DNA from: Agrostemma githago
Lineage: Eukaryota; Streptophyta; Magnoliopsida; Caryophyllales; Caryophyllaceae
DNA: 64,000 nt
NCBI GenBank assembly: GCA_958450325.1
Contig: OY288259.1
Span: forward strand, 28,700,734-28,764,733
Direction of reading: 5' to 3'
The notes under the pieces were generated by a model, which worked only from the letters and a program-made list of their open reading frames with translations, did no database searches and was not told the DNA's origin. The stretch's first letter is position 1, and every line of letters begins with the position of its first letter. Shown here piece after piece: positions 1-10,873 of the stretch. The position numbers and the translations under genes are program-made.

Positions 1-345
1 GTCGATTTGTAATGTGACATGCTTGCTTATCTGTTAATTAGATAACCTAAACGTTATACTACATTGATTATTCGGGGCCGTGTTAGAAGGATGGTTAGGT
101 TACTCCCACTAAGTGGGACATGTATATTTAAATATGCATTCAGATTGACGAACCCTCAAGACTAGACATGGGGGCATGCATGAGTGCAAGAGATACAGTG
201 TAGCAGATGAGAGTGTCAAACTATAAATCTTGAAACACAAATTTTGTCAGACATTTGTATTTAGAAAATTGTACTGTAATTCGGTTTTCAGTTGTTGTAT
301 TTTAACAAACGGTTCATTTATCGGTAAAACACTCACTCGAGTTGA
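1..345. other. Unassigned AT-rich DNA left of the LINE
   Basis: No convincing coding region or RNA gene is visible. The stretch around 74-120 vaguely resembles LTR ends elsewhere in the window (a short motif with ACTCCCACTAAGTGGG), so this may be the outer part of an old LTR, but no boundary can be set. Confidence 0.3.
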
Positions 346-360
346 AGGTTTTAAATTTTT

Positions 361-1487
361 TTTTTTTTTTTTGGTAAGATGTAAGTATATTAATAACACT
401 CTCCAAAACAATGTTCAAATACAACTTCCTGAACAAATCAGGTCATACTCAAGCTAATTGTTTCTCATAATGTTCTCAATCCATTTACTGTCTTTGCTCA
501 TCAACTTTCCTGTAATCTTGTTCATAACTTGTTCCTTGATTTCTTTTTTTATTCTAGTGCAGCATGTCGTTGGGGTAGCCAGCCTTCCTTCATGCCAACA
601 ACAATTCCTTTGGTTCCAGATATGATAAACATCAGCATTTAAGATACTATTAATCACTCCGTTCTGAAGATTAGAGAACCTCATTTTCTTTCTCCAAGCT
701 TGCAAATCAGTAGCAGGTATCGTGATTTTCATCCATTCCTGAATCAAATCTAGCACCTGTCTGCTGTACTTACAGTCAAAAAACAAGTGTTGAATCGTCT
801 CTCTATCTTGTTCGCATATGCAACAACTTTCATCAGTAACGATCCCCTATCTCAGTAGTTTGTCTCTTGTATTCAAGCTCCCATGTTGGTAAATCCATGC
901 TATGAATGCATGTTTAGGTATGGTCCATTTGTTCCAAGTTTGATAGAACCATTCTACCTTTGCCCCAGGGGGGTTCAACCAGTTGTAACCCTTGTTAACA
1001 GTGTATTCTTTGCCTCGGAAAGCCCCCCATTCTCCCTGCTCATAAGGGGTTTTCAGCTCGTCCTTGACTTTGCAGATTTTCTTCCATACCCAGCTTACAT
1101 CTCGCGGAGGTCGATAGTTTGCCCAGTTTTTACCATTTAAATATGTGTGTTGAATCCATTGCACCCAAAGCTTGTTCGGGTGAGAATAAATCCACCAAAC
1201 AAGTTTTCCCACTGCCGCTTTATTCCATTGACTATCATTTTTAACCCCCAGTCCTCCTTCTTTAAGGCCCCTGCATATTTTACTCCAAGCGATTGGAGGG
1301 GATCTTATAAACTCAGTCCCTCCGTCCCACAAGTAGTTCCTACAAACAGCTTCAATTTTGATAATGATCGCTTTGGGAAGCACAAACATGGCTGCCCAAT
1401 AAGTATGTAGCGACTTCAACACAGCTTTAACGACCACTAGTCTTCCGGCATATGATAAATTCTTAGTGCCAATAGCTCTTATTCTGG
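361..1487 (-). mobile_element. 5'-truncated LINE (non-LTR retrotransposon)
   Basis: Read on the minus strand, this is the 3' end of a LINE: the C-terminal part of the reverse-transcriptase ORF, a short 3' UTR and a poly(A) tail (the T run at 356-372 on the plus strand). Both sides carry the same 15 bp, AGGTTTTAAATTTTT, at 346-360 and 1488-1502, which is the target-site duplication. Loss of the 5' part is the usual outcome of target-primed reverse transcription. The insertion lies in AT-rich, probably LTR-derived DNA. Confidence 0.9.
454..1487 (-). pseudogene. LINE ORF2 C-terminal fragment (RT thumb/connection and zf-RVT)
   Basis: The reading frame enters at the truncation point. It first shows the plant-LINE region with SYAGRLVVVKAVL followed by an FVLPKAII block, then GGLGVKN and the tryptophan-rich zf-RVT domain (CCIC...HLFFDC). 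There is no start codon because the 5' end is missing. One in-frame TAG at 847-849 splits the frame; the 590 bases before it and about 390 after it otherwise read through in the same frame without frameshift. The normal stop is at 454-456. The catalytic RT motifs and the endonuclease domain are absent. The assignment is firm because the order of blocks is typical of plant L1-type elements. Confidence 0.9.
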
Positions 1488-3114
1488 AGGTTTTAAATTT
1501 TTACCCCTTTTTACGACTTAATTATTTTTCGGCCTTGTTAATTAATGTCATTGGAAGAACCGGGTTGTTACAATTTCAATTTGTTCCAGAAACAAAAGTT
1601 GTAGTTAAGCTTTTAAAGTTTTCAACCTCACTGATTTTACGTCGTTTTGAATTTCAATGATTTAACTATGAATTTTATAGTAAGATAGTGAAATTTTGAA
1701 AAATCTGTACATTTGTAATTTATTATTTTTAATTACTTAAACTCCAATCTTTTGAGAAATAATTATGATTTGTACCTTCCTTGAATTTTAATCATTAATT
1801 ATACATTTATATAATAAATATAATGTTTATGTCTCGAGGCCTAAAATTAAATATTTTATAGAACTCATATGCTAAACGATTTCTAATTATAATAACACCT
1901 ATTTTGGAAAGTTAATATTTGAAGAAAGTTTATATATTTGGAAGGTTACTATTTTCGGAATGTTTTAAGATACCTTCGGATAAAATACTTATAATGGTTT
2001 GAATGTGGAATAATGTTGGAAATGAGAATGTACAGTATAAGTCTAGGATATGTTGTTTGTTGCCATCAACTATATGATAAGTGTATTTGCGTTAGGGATA
2101 CATTGATGGTCGAATTGAGTATCGTTTATGCTCAGGAGTCATGCGCATGTACTTAGGCTAGGTTCTCGCTGAACGCAGTCCTATTATAGTTTGAATTGCC
2201 TAGTGAGTGGGCTTAGGAGTCACTTTGTGGGCACTGAGTTCCTTAACTAGTGCCACTTCGGTGTTGTTTTGACATATCTCTAGTAGTAAAAGTTGTATTG
2301 ATCATCGGTTTTGTATTCCATTTGTGGACATGACATAGGTCCACCCCGACGCGGCCACGCGCGGGTTTGGGTAGGCGAATGAATCTCCATATGAGAATGG
2401 ATCGAATTGAAATTTAGGTCGAAGTGGAGTCGCCACCGAACTTTGTGGGAGTTCGCACCCGTTCGAGCCCACTCTATGTCGTAGTGGGCCGTATACAAAA
2501 TACGGCCCATTTCCGATGTCAGAGTTTATTGGGCTCGTCCCTTTGCATTTTATACCGATACCGACATTATCGGATATTGTGTATTGAATGACACTCGTAC
2601 GCCAACGGTTTCGGGCATCCGGAAACCGAGATTCTGAGTAAGGGGTGAGGGTACGTGTTGGGAAGCCCACAAAGGACACCCAACCCCGCCCGCACTAGCG
2701 GCCTCTACTAAGATCTCGAATGACTTTCTAATACGCGCGTTAGTTAAACGGGAAAATGATATGCAAAGATTATTTTCCCTAAGCATGTGATGAATTAAAA
2801 AAGGGTTTCTACGTCGATTTAATGTAATTAATTCTACGTCGAAGTTGAATTTTAGCGTGCGGGTTCATTTTAGTAAAATAAAATAAACAAGCAAAATTGA
2901 CAAAAGAAACAACAAACTGTTAGTAACGATATAACGAGTAATAACGGTTTGTGTAAATATTGAATTGTATAGAATGATGCGAATGAATTAATGCATGGTT
3001 TTGAAAAGATGTTCCACGTGATTAATTAGGCACGTGTTGACCTAAGTCACAAGAAAGCGGTTAATGAGACTCGAATGGCATTGTAGGGCTCACGTTTTAA
3101 TGTGATAAAGGGCC

Positions 3115-3355
3115 ACTCGACCGAGTCATTGAGGGACTCGACCGAGTCATTGAGGGACTCGACCGAGTGGATCCTTAAAAAGTATTCTGTCCCGTATTTT
3201 GTGACCCTACTCGACCGAGTTATTAGCCAACTCGGCCGAGTACGTCGCCACTCGGTCGAGTCACTATGAGACTCGACCGAGTACAGGTCGAAAGAGCATT
3301 CAGCTCGCTAAGTTGTGATGTCACTCGATCGAGTGGCCGAAGCACTCGGTCGAGT
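3115..3355. repeat. Cluster of nine 12-bp quasi-palindromes (ACTCGACCGAGT type)
   Basis: Nine units of ACTCGRYCGAGT form (ACTCGACCGAGT, its complement ACTCGGTCGAGT, and the perfect palindromes ACTCGATCGAGT and ACTCGGCCGAGT) are separated by variable spacers. The first three units are near-identical direct repeats. The palindrome is kept while the two central bases vary, suggesting that symmetry rather than exact sequence is retained. Confidence 0.85.
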
Positions 3356-4445
3356 GGCACCTGTACGAACCAGGTTCGCTTGCAATTTTATTATTGATTT
3401 TGAAATTGCTTTTGATTTTTGATAATTCGACGGTTTTACCGAATTGAGCATAAATATAGTATGACTTATGCTCGATTCGGATTTTTATGAATCATTCATT
3501 TTGGTGAACCGAATATAAATATTGTGGGATATATACTCGATTCCGGATTTGAATACTCGTTGTATCCCATATTCGATTATTGAATCGATATGGAATACTA
3601 GAGTGAGAGTAATAAATTGATTTTAGTCGTCTTAAATTAACTATCGGGATATGAATAAATCGCGTTAATTAATTTATGTGACTAGGCCGATAGATTCGAC
3701 ATATAATTACGGAATTGGTATCGAATCTAATGGATCGACACCTTGCTTTGAATTAGAAGACTTGGTTCCCTCGGCTTCTCCGACATCGAAATAAATCCCT
3801 AGGGATTATGATGTCGGATCCGCGTCAACGGGTTTCGACCCTTATTAAATAGAATGCTTGTTTTTGAAAATCGATGCAAATATGCGACTTGAATAATGAT
3901 GAAACGAAATAGAATGGATTATTGTTTAAGTTAACTTGTTTCAATAATCAAATGATCGGGGTGATGGGATAAGCGACCGGCAACGCTGTGTGCAGTACAC
4001 TTGTATATTTTTTCCTTATCCAACCATCACTCACACTCGACACAAATCGACAAGTATTTTAATGTTTTGATACTAACGGTATTATTGATATTATGATGCA
4101 ATAAACAAAATAAGAAAACGAAAAAAAACGTGGAAAAGGAGGAAGATGACGAGAGGAAGAGAAGAAGGAAAGAAACGGGTTTTGGCACCCTCAACCTACA
4201 TGTTCTTGTCTCGGATCGGACTCGTAGTCGTGGCTTCAACACGGGAGTTTCGAAGTTTTATGGAGGTTGAGTTATGGTGGTTAGAGTTTTGATTCCTAAA
4301 GCTAGGTTTAGGGTTTGCTAGTGTAGTGCTTAGGGTTTGATTAGGGTTGTAGTAATTAGGGTTTCAAAAGTTGATCAAAAGTTGTGAAATTATGTGTGCA
4401 TGGGGTTGTTTATATAGGCAAAGGCAAGGGCACCCGGTTAGGGTT

Positions 4446-4549
4446 ACTCGACCGAGTAACCAACTGACTCGGTCGAGTGGCCCGTTATGCCTGCAGTCGG
4501 GCTTGAATATGGGCCCACTCGATCGAGTGGGTGGGGCACTCGATCGAGT
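4446..4549. repeat. Second cluster of four 12-bp quasi-palindromes
   Basis: Units at 4446, 4467, 4517 and 4538; two contain the GACC/GGTC centre and two are the perfect palindrome ACTCGATCGAGT. Same solo LTR as the cluster at 3115-3355, on the opposite side of its AT-rich middle. Confidence 0.85.
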
Positions 4550-5380
4550 GGCCAAGCTGGGTCACGCGGGTCCATTGCTTTGGACCGTGACCTTGGATAT
4601 TTGATGGGTTTTGTGTTTGAATTGTACTTTTGTTGTTTGAATGGCTGTTTTGTATGTCTCAGAAACGACTTTGACCGGGGTTGACCCAATCGTTAAAAAG
4701 TCGGTTTTATTTCCGGTGTCAGTTTCGGTCCAAATTAGCCTTATTTGATTGGAAACGGCCCACTAGGCCTGGATTTGAGGTTGATTTTGTGAGATTTGTA
4801 CTCCGTAAGTGCATTAGCCGACAACTAATGGATTTGAGCCCATATCCGAGCGCGTAGAAACACGTAAGCGTCCGATCATCATCGGGTGTTTTTTGGAAAC
4901 TGCCATAGACACCTGTCAGTCAAAATGCGGGTGTCTACACCATTATTCGTTTTGATGCCGTTAGGCTGCTGAATTGTTTTTCTGATTTTAAATCTATTTT
5001 AATATATAATGATTTCAGTTTAATATATTTTCTTATATTATGCTTCGATTGCTTATATATTATGTAATATGGCTGGGACTCTGGGAGAACTATTTGAGTT
5101 GCTCCCCACTGAATTGTGACTTTTATGTTTAACATGGCAGGTTATCTGTTTTGCGGGATCGGGTTTAAGCTAGCGAGTAGTCATGATCCTACTCATTTAT
5201 ATTATTTATGGATTGTTTTACCCGATTTTGGAAGTTTCATTTTCGCCCTTTTTAGGAAAAGTAACATTTGTTTCAGACTTACCTTTTTATAATACAATAA
5301 TTTATTCGACATCAATGTGTTTCAATCCCATTGACAGTGATTCCGCCACTGTTTTGCATTAGAAGTTTTAGGGGATTATA

Positions 5381-5756
5381 CTTTTCGTGTTAAATCGTTT
5401 ATGATGTGGTCACTTGTTTTTTTGTAAAAATAGTCTAGAACCTATATTTTATGTGGGATATAATGATATTATTACAATGAAAACTAATACAGAGTACATA
5501 ATTATATAGTATGGATTAAATATAGTGTCCCATCCAAATTCTTAGGATCCAGTTTAAAGATTACCATAAATTAAAATAGATGTATATATCTTTAATTAGA
5601 ATATGATTATGTATTTTCCTACTTTCATTGACTCGATTGTATTTTCCGAAAGTCATCAATTCAATTAGTCCCGAGTTTTGCGATTCAAAAAAAAAGAAAA
5701 AGAATATGATTATGTGATTTCCTTCTGTAACAAATTTATAACATTTGTTGTTTACG
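5381..5756. other. Upstream region of the lipid-transfer protein gene
   Basis: AT-rich DNA between the end of the old LTR and the TATA box. No ORF or element boundary is recognised; it should hold whatever proximal regulatory sites the gene uses. Confidence 0.4.
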
Positions 5757-5764
5757 TATAAATT
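5757..5764 (+). promoter_or_regulatory. Probable TATA box of the nsLTP2 gene
   Basis: GTATAAAT lies about 100 bases before the ATG at 5860, leaving a 5' UTR of roughly 70 bases if transcription starts about 30 bases downstream. No better TATA-like site is present between the LTR end and the ATG. Confidence 0.5.
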
Positions 5765-5859
5765 CAAACTTCAGACTCCTCATTTTCCACGCCAATCTAA
5801 TAATTATTTCTTACGTTATTTACCATTGTATTATTGTTATTATCTCAACGACGTAGATA

Positions 5860-6156
5860 ATGTTGGCCAATAAGTTGGTTGCCTTTGCTCTGATGGCGGT
5901 AGTTGTTGTGGAAGCTGTGGGGAGCCTAGGAGTGGCAGCCGAGGCAGAGTCATGCATACCAACGTTGTTAGAGCCATGTTCACCGGCAATAAGGTCGTCA
6001 GAAGAACGACCAACACAAGAGTGTTGCACCCAATTGGCGGCTCAAAAGTCATGCTTGTGTGCCTACAAGAATGTCCCTGCTTTTAAGCAATACGTAGACT
6101 CTCCTAGTGCTAAGCGTATCGCTTCCATTTGTGGAGTCACTATTACCTGCGCTTAA
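5860..6156 (+). CDS. Type-2 non-specific lipid-transfer protein precursor (nsLTP2)
   Basis: This is a 98-residue secreted protein that should bind and move lipids or other hydrophobic molecules in the cell wall or apoplast; family members act in cuticle or suberin deposition and defence. Residues 1 to about 29 form a signal peptide (basic start, hydrophobic run LVAFALMAVVVV, small residues before ESC). The mature part of about 69 residues has the complete eight-cysteine motif at 32, 40, 55, 56, 65, 67, 91 and 97. The CxC pair encloses Leu (CLC), as in type 2; type 1 has a polar residue there. Length matches nsLTP2. The ATG is the first in the frame and no intron is needed. No stops or frameshifts are seen, so the gene looks functional although hemmed in by transposons. 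It is the only intact host gene I can support. Confidence 0.93.
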   Translation: MLANKLVAFALMAVVVVEAVGSLGVAAEAESCIPTLLEPCSPAIRSSEERPTQECCTQLAAQKSCLCAYKNVPAFKQYVDSPSAKRIASICGVTITCA

Positions 6157-6329
6157 TCAAATTATATGTAATGATCATATCCCCAACCAACGTGAATTCA
6201 TTCAAGGATAAAATGGGGAATAGTTATATTACTCCACTGTAACCACATAACACACATACATAATGGTACGTGGTCTGTTTGTATGATGCATGACTTTATT
6301 ATTCAGTCAATTATAGTATTGTGGTCTTT

Positions 6330-6335
6330 AATAAA
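6330..6335 (+). promoter_or_regulatory. Possible poly(A) signal of the nsLTP2 gene
   Basis: AATAAA occurs about 175 bases after the stop codon, a normal distance for a plant 3' UTR. Plant poly(A) signals are loose, so this is only a candidate. Confidence 0.4.
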
Positions 6336-6339
6336 ATTG

Positions 6340-6700
6340 TTACAGGAATTAAAGTTGGTGCGTGGATCTAGTTATATGTGTTTCTTGTGTCATCGTCTGA
6401 ATTGCTTAACTACTTTTCTTTTTAAACTTGTTAAAATGAAATGTGAGCTTTAATTTCCATTAACATGAAAAAGGCAATACCATTATACAATTATGCAATA
6501 ATGCCAAATTTTAAAACTAAAAGGATTAAACTAATTCCTGTCGGTCTATCTCAACTACTCTTATTAGAAGCGACAACTCAGTGTCGCTCCCCTTGACTGG
6601 TTGCTTAATATAAGTTCAATGCGCTTCATGACTGTGGTTCTAATCTGTTCGATTCTCCTTTGCGGTTGTCCCGACAATCTTTGATGAAATATAACTTTGT
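6340..6700. other. Intergenic DNA between nsLTP2 and the Copia LTR
   Basis: No ORF or repeat is recognised. The outer end of the Copia LTR may lie anywhere from about 6540 to 6735, since no target-site duplication can be matched. Confidence 0.3.
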
Positions 6701-6980
6701 CCTCGGCTCATCCTCTCTTAATTTTGAGGTGTAGTGTGAAATTGTTTGACATGATTTTCCCATTGGCTAGAAGCCTCTGAAAGGTGTAGGTGTAAAATTG
6801 TGGATGGAATTCTCGATATATTTCTTACATCAAAATTACTGGAACTAAATCTCTTTATATGCATATACATGGGGTAGGATATTAAGAAATAAGGAAAAAG
6901 ATACATGGAAATAAGGAAAAAGATACAACACTGCTATATTTATGAAATCACGATATCGTAATAATGTCGTGATATTTTCA
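6700..6980 (-). mobile_element. 3' LTR of a decayed Copia element (outer boundary uncertain)
   Basis: On the minus strand the LTR begins TGAAAATATCACGAC immediately after a G-rich polypurine tract (plus strand CAGCCCCCCAC at 6981-6991). A TATA-like GCATATAAAGAG lies inside it on the minus strand. The far end is not defined. Confidence 0.6.
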
Positions 6981-7090
6981 CAGCCCCCCACAAGTTGGAA
7001 AGTTTGGATCCCAACTTCTGAACTTGTCGCTCAATCGTGTGAACTCTGGTCTTCCCAACTCATCGCGTGAACTCTGGTCTTCCCAACTCT
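6981..7090 (-). pseudogene. Last codons of Copia pol and polypurine tract
   Basis: This is the continuation of the Copia pol gene from 12386-13269, cut off by the CACTA element at 7091-12385. The minus strand still shows the usual carboxy end, with a leucine-glycine block just before the polypurine tract. A 21-bp stretch, GAACTCTGGTCTTCCCAACTC, is duplicated in tandem (7044 and 7069), next to the CACTA end. Confidence 0.6.
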
Positions 7091-7305
7091 CACTTGTAGA
7101 AAAAACCTCATTTGCAGTTACTCATTTGCAGTTACTCATCTGCGGCATCTTTTCTAAAGGCAGCAACAAATATTTTTCTAATTTGACACCCCTCATTATT
7201 TTGGGTGTTTGTTTAATAAAGGAAAGAAAATAAAAAATCAAATGATACTCTGCATTTCATTCACACCTACTCTCAATTTCTATCACAACCCACACTCATC
7301 CTCCT

Positions 7306-7430
7306 ATCCCGACTCTCCGTCTCTCTCACAGATCCACTCTTATCCTCTCACCCCAACTCTCCGTCTTTCTCAGAGATCCACTCTCATCTTCTCACCCCAA
7401 CTCTCCGTCTCTCTTACACCTCAAATCACA
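7306..7430 (+). repeat. 44-bp tandem repeat, about three copies
   Basis: ACTCTCCGTCT recurs at a strict 44-base period (around 7311, 7355 and 7399) in a C/T-rich, purine-poor stretch. It resembles an expanded 5' leader. A GT donor-like site (CTTGTATGC) follows near 7485. Confidence 0.75.
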
Positions 7431-9449
7431 ATCTGTCACCCTGGAATCCCCTGCCGTCGTCGACCCCAACCTCTCGCGGACCACTTGTATGCTTCTTTCT
7501 CAGTCCTTGTTTGATGTTTCGCTAGATTTCATTTAGCCTTAGAACATATTTATTAGGGTTATTTCTCGTGATTGCTTTAGATTTTCGTTTATGGTTGTAA
7601 TTAATTGGGTTTTTGTGTTAAAACTGATAGCTAGGGTTTTCAGAAATTCATATTTGGGTTTGTGTTTATTTTCTGAAATCTGAAATCACATACAGAACTT
7701 GTAATGGTTCGTGTTTATTTACATTTTGTTAATCTTTGACCCTTCGGATTGATGTAATCTCAGTCATAACTCAAAAGAACTTATTCTGAAACTGACGGAA
7801 AAATTGATTTATTTCTATAGAGTTACTGAAACTTATGTGGTGTGGGATTAATAATGTCACATGTTGAAGCATATGTGATGTGGGTTTGATTCCTAATTTG
7901 CTTTTAAGTTAACTGTTTGTTGGCCCTTAATCTCTATATTGCTGCATTTTACATTCTTACCTTGTACTTCTAAAAAAATAGGAGCTTCAATTATTTGTTG
8001 TATCTTCATGGAACACGTTCTTAACAACAGCGTTGGTTGACCGTACTTCGAGTCTTATAACTGACAATGTTAAAATATGAAGCTGGACCTTGAGTTAGGA
8101 AGTTTGATTCCTCATCGCACCTTATCCTATCTTGTTCTTAGTGGATTGTGCTTCCATTTCTGAAAAGGTGTGAAAGAAACTTTGAAATTGTGAGTAATTG
8201 ACCAATTCTGATTGATTTGTTATTTCTATTGATTTTGTACATTTAATACATAAATAAAAGCATCATCTGGTGTGCTGGTGCGTCTAAGGTAGAAGTAGTT
8301 AGTTAGCTTATTTATGAATGTTGGGTTTTTAATGTCTAAGAATTATATACGTCTGCAGCTATCTTACTTTGTTCGACCTACTCCCTTTGGCCCTCTTCAG
8401 CTCTTCTCCTCATATTTGGTGGTCAGATTAACATTCTTCTGTATACTTCAGTGCAGCCTTTTTCAATCTTATGTGCCAACTCTATGTACACTTTTTGTAA
8501 CACTGAAGTATATTCAGTCCATTTACGTTGTGTGTTCACCTTTTAGAGTTTATATTTGTTTGAGATGACAAAAATGTGAGTGCTATCTTCATACTTAATG
8601 GTAGCCCAATTAAAATTTATGAAAAGTTGTACTCTTTATTTTGCTTACCCAACATCAGCTTTATAGTTGGATGAAAATGGTTTTTCTATTAAGTATGAAA
8701 ATGTGAGTGCTATCTTTGTACTTAATGTTTTTTTTCGAGATGTACTGTATATCTGAAATTTTTGGTGGCTTGCACATTGAACCAGCTCGGATATAATATG
8801 CTGCAAGTACATTGTTTGCTAATTTATTTTATTTTATTGATTTGAAAATGGTGTCATACTAAGTTGGGATATGCTGTAATAATGTAATATGACTAATTAA
8901 ATGGTTGAGTACAATTTGAGTTTGGTCAACACCGTTTCAATTGATAGTCAGATAGTTAGATTTGACAAGTCTAACTTGAATTGTGCAAATAGCGTGTGGA
9001 AGGATAAAACTAAACTCTAGATATAGTGGATAATGTGGCAGTATAATTAAGAGCCACTAATATTCTTGACACTTTCAAATTCATCACAAATTGATTACTC
9101 ATTTCAAGCAAAACAGTTAACTTTGTTTTTGTTTATGCTTTTAATTGCAAAATTTCTGGTTGTCCTTATCTAGTTTAGACTAACCTACATTGCGTGAATA
9201 TTTTTTGCCATGCACATGTTACCCAAAATTTATCCAAACTGGACATTAAATCCCACGTTTTTTTATAGGACATAATAATTATCCTCTTTAATTGGTAATG
9301 GAACTCAGAGGCCTCCACAGTTGATTTACTTGGTTTATCTATAGAGAAACAGAAACACAATGAGCTACACTATGATAAAAGGTTTGTTTATACTTCTCCC
9401 TCATCGTTTTTTATCATTCCAATTTATCATATATTTAGACATTTATTAT
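7431..9449. other. Intron-like AT-rich interior of CACTA 1
   Basis: T-rich on the plus strand with no credible ORF. It contains a pair of near-identical 30-bp direct repeats at 8571-8600 and 8698-8727 (127 bases apart, two or three mismatches), between which the same motif (ATTAAGTATGAA) appears inverted. Confidence 0.4.
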
Positions 9450-10398
9450 CTTTTCATGGAGGCAAAAGTCGTCCGAGGCAGATATGGACTACGTTAGGGA
9501 GGGCGTTGGTAGCATTTACCAGGTACAATTCTACAAAATTATTAAATGATATATGTTCCCAATGTTGATGTATATTAATGGTTGTATTATTATTGCTGAT
9601 TTGCACAAGCTCTTAAGGCACTCGTCTCCAGTTTTTTTTGTAAGTTCAGCCAAATTCAAAAGATTCTGTCAATTATACTGGAAGCACCGCCGATTCCTGC
9701 AAAAGAGGCAAGTCCACCACCAAACTGTATACTTGAAGCACCAAACAATACACTGGAAGTGCCAACTCCTCCTGCAAGTCGGAGTTAAGTCCTAAAAACA
9801 CTCGGTTTCTTACTCATTGCAGTTCATGGCTTTGAGACCCGGAAAAAAAATTGTGGTATGTTTTTTAAATACTATAGATAATTATAATTCTATACATTTT
9901 ATCTTTTCAAGCTATCTTAAAATTGTACTAGAGCAATGGCCTTTTTGTTCTTCAAGCTTAGAAAGTACAGAATGCTTATCTAAAACTCTCACATTAGGAA
10001 ATGAACCAAAATGTCCCAAGTAAGATTCCTTAATAATTTGTTTTACGAAATACTATCGATTCGGGTGATTAATTAGGTTATGTAACTCAAATGATAAAAA
10101 AATAAATATTCGTAAAATCAATTTCTCTACCACTTTCTAAAAACAAATTAGTGTGTAGGAGAGAGACAATAAAGCAGATTCATCACTAGTTGGAATGTTT
10201 GCTCCGGTAATTCTCTCGTTCTTCCTCATATTTGTAGTTAGTTATGTGTCATTGCTAAGTGTGTCATTTCTTTTTCAGCTGATGTTAATTGGTCGATCTT
10301 ATGTTATTAGGTTTGGATCTAATGCAAAGAGGAGTCGTCCGACTAGGCCGAAGATTAGATCACTGAATTGTGTGACAAGTAGGCTACATCAATTGTAG
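9450..10398 (+). pseudogene. Exon-like pieces of an unidentified gene inside CACTA 1
   Basis: Several short open stretches are bounded by plausible splice sites. One ends at a GT donor near 9522. One starts after an AG near 9649 and reads as a proline-rich peptide (ILEAPPIPAKEASPPPN) up to about 9788. One is around 9930-10016, before GTAAGATT. The last runs from the acceptor TTTCTTTTTCAG near 10278 to a stop at 10396-10398, rich in Arg/Ser/Lys (NAKRSRPTRPKIRS). They may be the remains of the element's own second gene or of captured host exons. I do not recognise the protein, and the exon joins are guesses. Confidence 0.3.
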
Positions 10399-10620
10399 TT
10401 TTTTTAATGTAGTAGTTAACTTTATACTACCTATCGGAATACTAATTTTGTACTAATTTTATGGACGATTTTATTTAGAAGAAACTCCGTACTTTCAAAT
10501 GTATGATACTACATTATACTCCGTATAAGTATCTTACTTTATATGTTATGGATATCTATTTGATTGGTTTGTACCATATTTTATTTTATTGAGAATACAA
10601 ATTTTATTATTGAGAACTAA

Positions 10621-10641
10621 TATGTATGTATGTATGTATTA

Positions 10642-10716
<75 letters not shown>

Positions 10717-10769
10717 ATATATACATACATATAGAGAGGGAGAGGGAGTTATGTAGAGAGAGAGAGAGT

Positions 10770-10810
<41 letters not shown>

Positions 10811-10873
10811 GGAGATGGAGATGGAGATGGGGAGAAGGAGAGGGAGAGGGAGAGAGAGAGAGAGAGAGAGAGG
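10621..10873. repeat. Compound microsatellite (TATG, TG, TA, GA tracts)
   Basis: Successive pure tracts of (TATG)n, (TG)n, (TA)n and long (GA)n, repeated in two or three blocks. Minus-strand ORFs over it are only Ser-Leu and Ile-Tyr repeats and are not genes. Confidence 0.95.

Larger units (their letters stand above)
2323..4939 (-). mobile_element. Family-2 solo LTR with CCATT target-site duplication
   Basis: On the minus strand it starts TGTAGACACC and ends GTCCACA, the same ends as the LTRs at 15977-24107 and 57300-59387. CCATT is found directly outside both ends (2318-2322 and 4940-4944), so this is a complete single LTR, the usual product of recombination between two LTRs. No internal region or ORF is retained. 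Relationship to Tat/Ogre-type Ty3 elements is inferred from copy D, which has 3'-UTR tandem repeats. It carries two clusters of 12-bp quasi-palindromes. Confidence 0.85.
1567..5380 (+). mobile_element. Diverged family-1 LTR, split by a family-2 solo LTR (K)
   Basis: The right part (about 4945-5380) is the diverged reverse complement of the family-1 LTR terminus seen at 13270, 31516 and 53263. It has the same order of blocks (GGGAGAAC, GAGTTGCTCCCCACTG, a CGCCACTG motif, GGGGATTATA) and ends near 5380. The left part (about 1567-2322) has the AT-rich look of the other end, with an approximate start. The family-2 LTR at 2323-4939 interrupts it. This is the oldest family-1 copy in the window and the only one in plus orientation. 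Confidence 0.6.

Noticed and set aside
883..1410. Plus-strand ORFs of 85 and 87 codons
   Set aside because: Shadows of the LINE reading frame on the minus strand.
2425..2445. TCGGTGGCGACTCC (minus strand) as a primer-binding site of family 2
   Set aside because: It resembles an Arg-tRNA primer site, but in all four copies the homology continues 100-300 bases further to a common end GTCCACA, and at 2323 and 15977 the target duplications lie at that end, so the motif is inside the LTR.
4280..4370. Repeated TTTAGGG/TTAGGG words as telomeric DNA
   Set aside because: Only a few irregular copies within the solo LTR's leader-like part; no tandem array.
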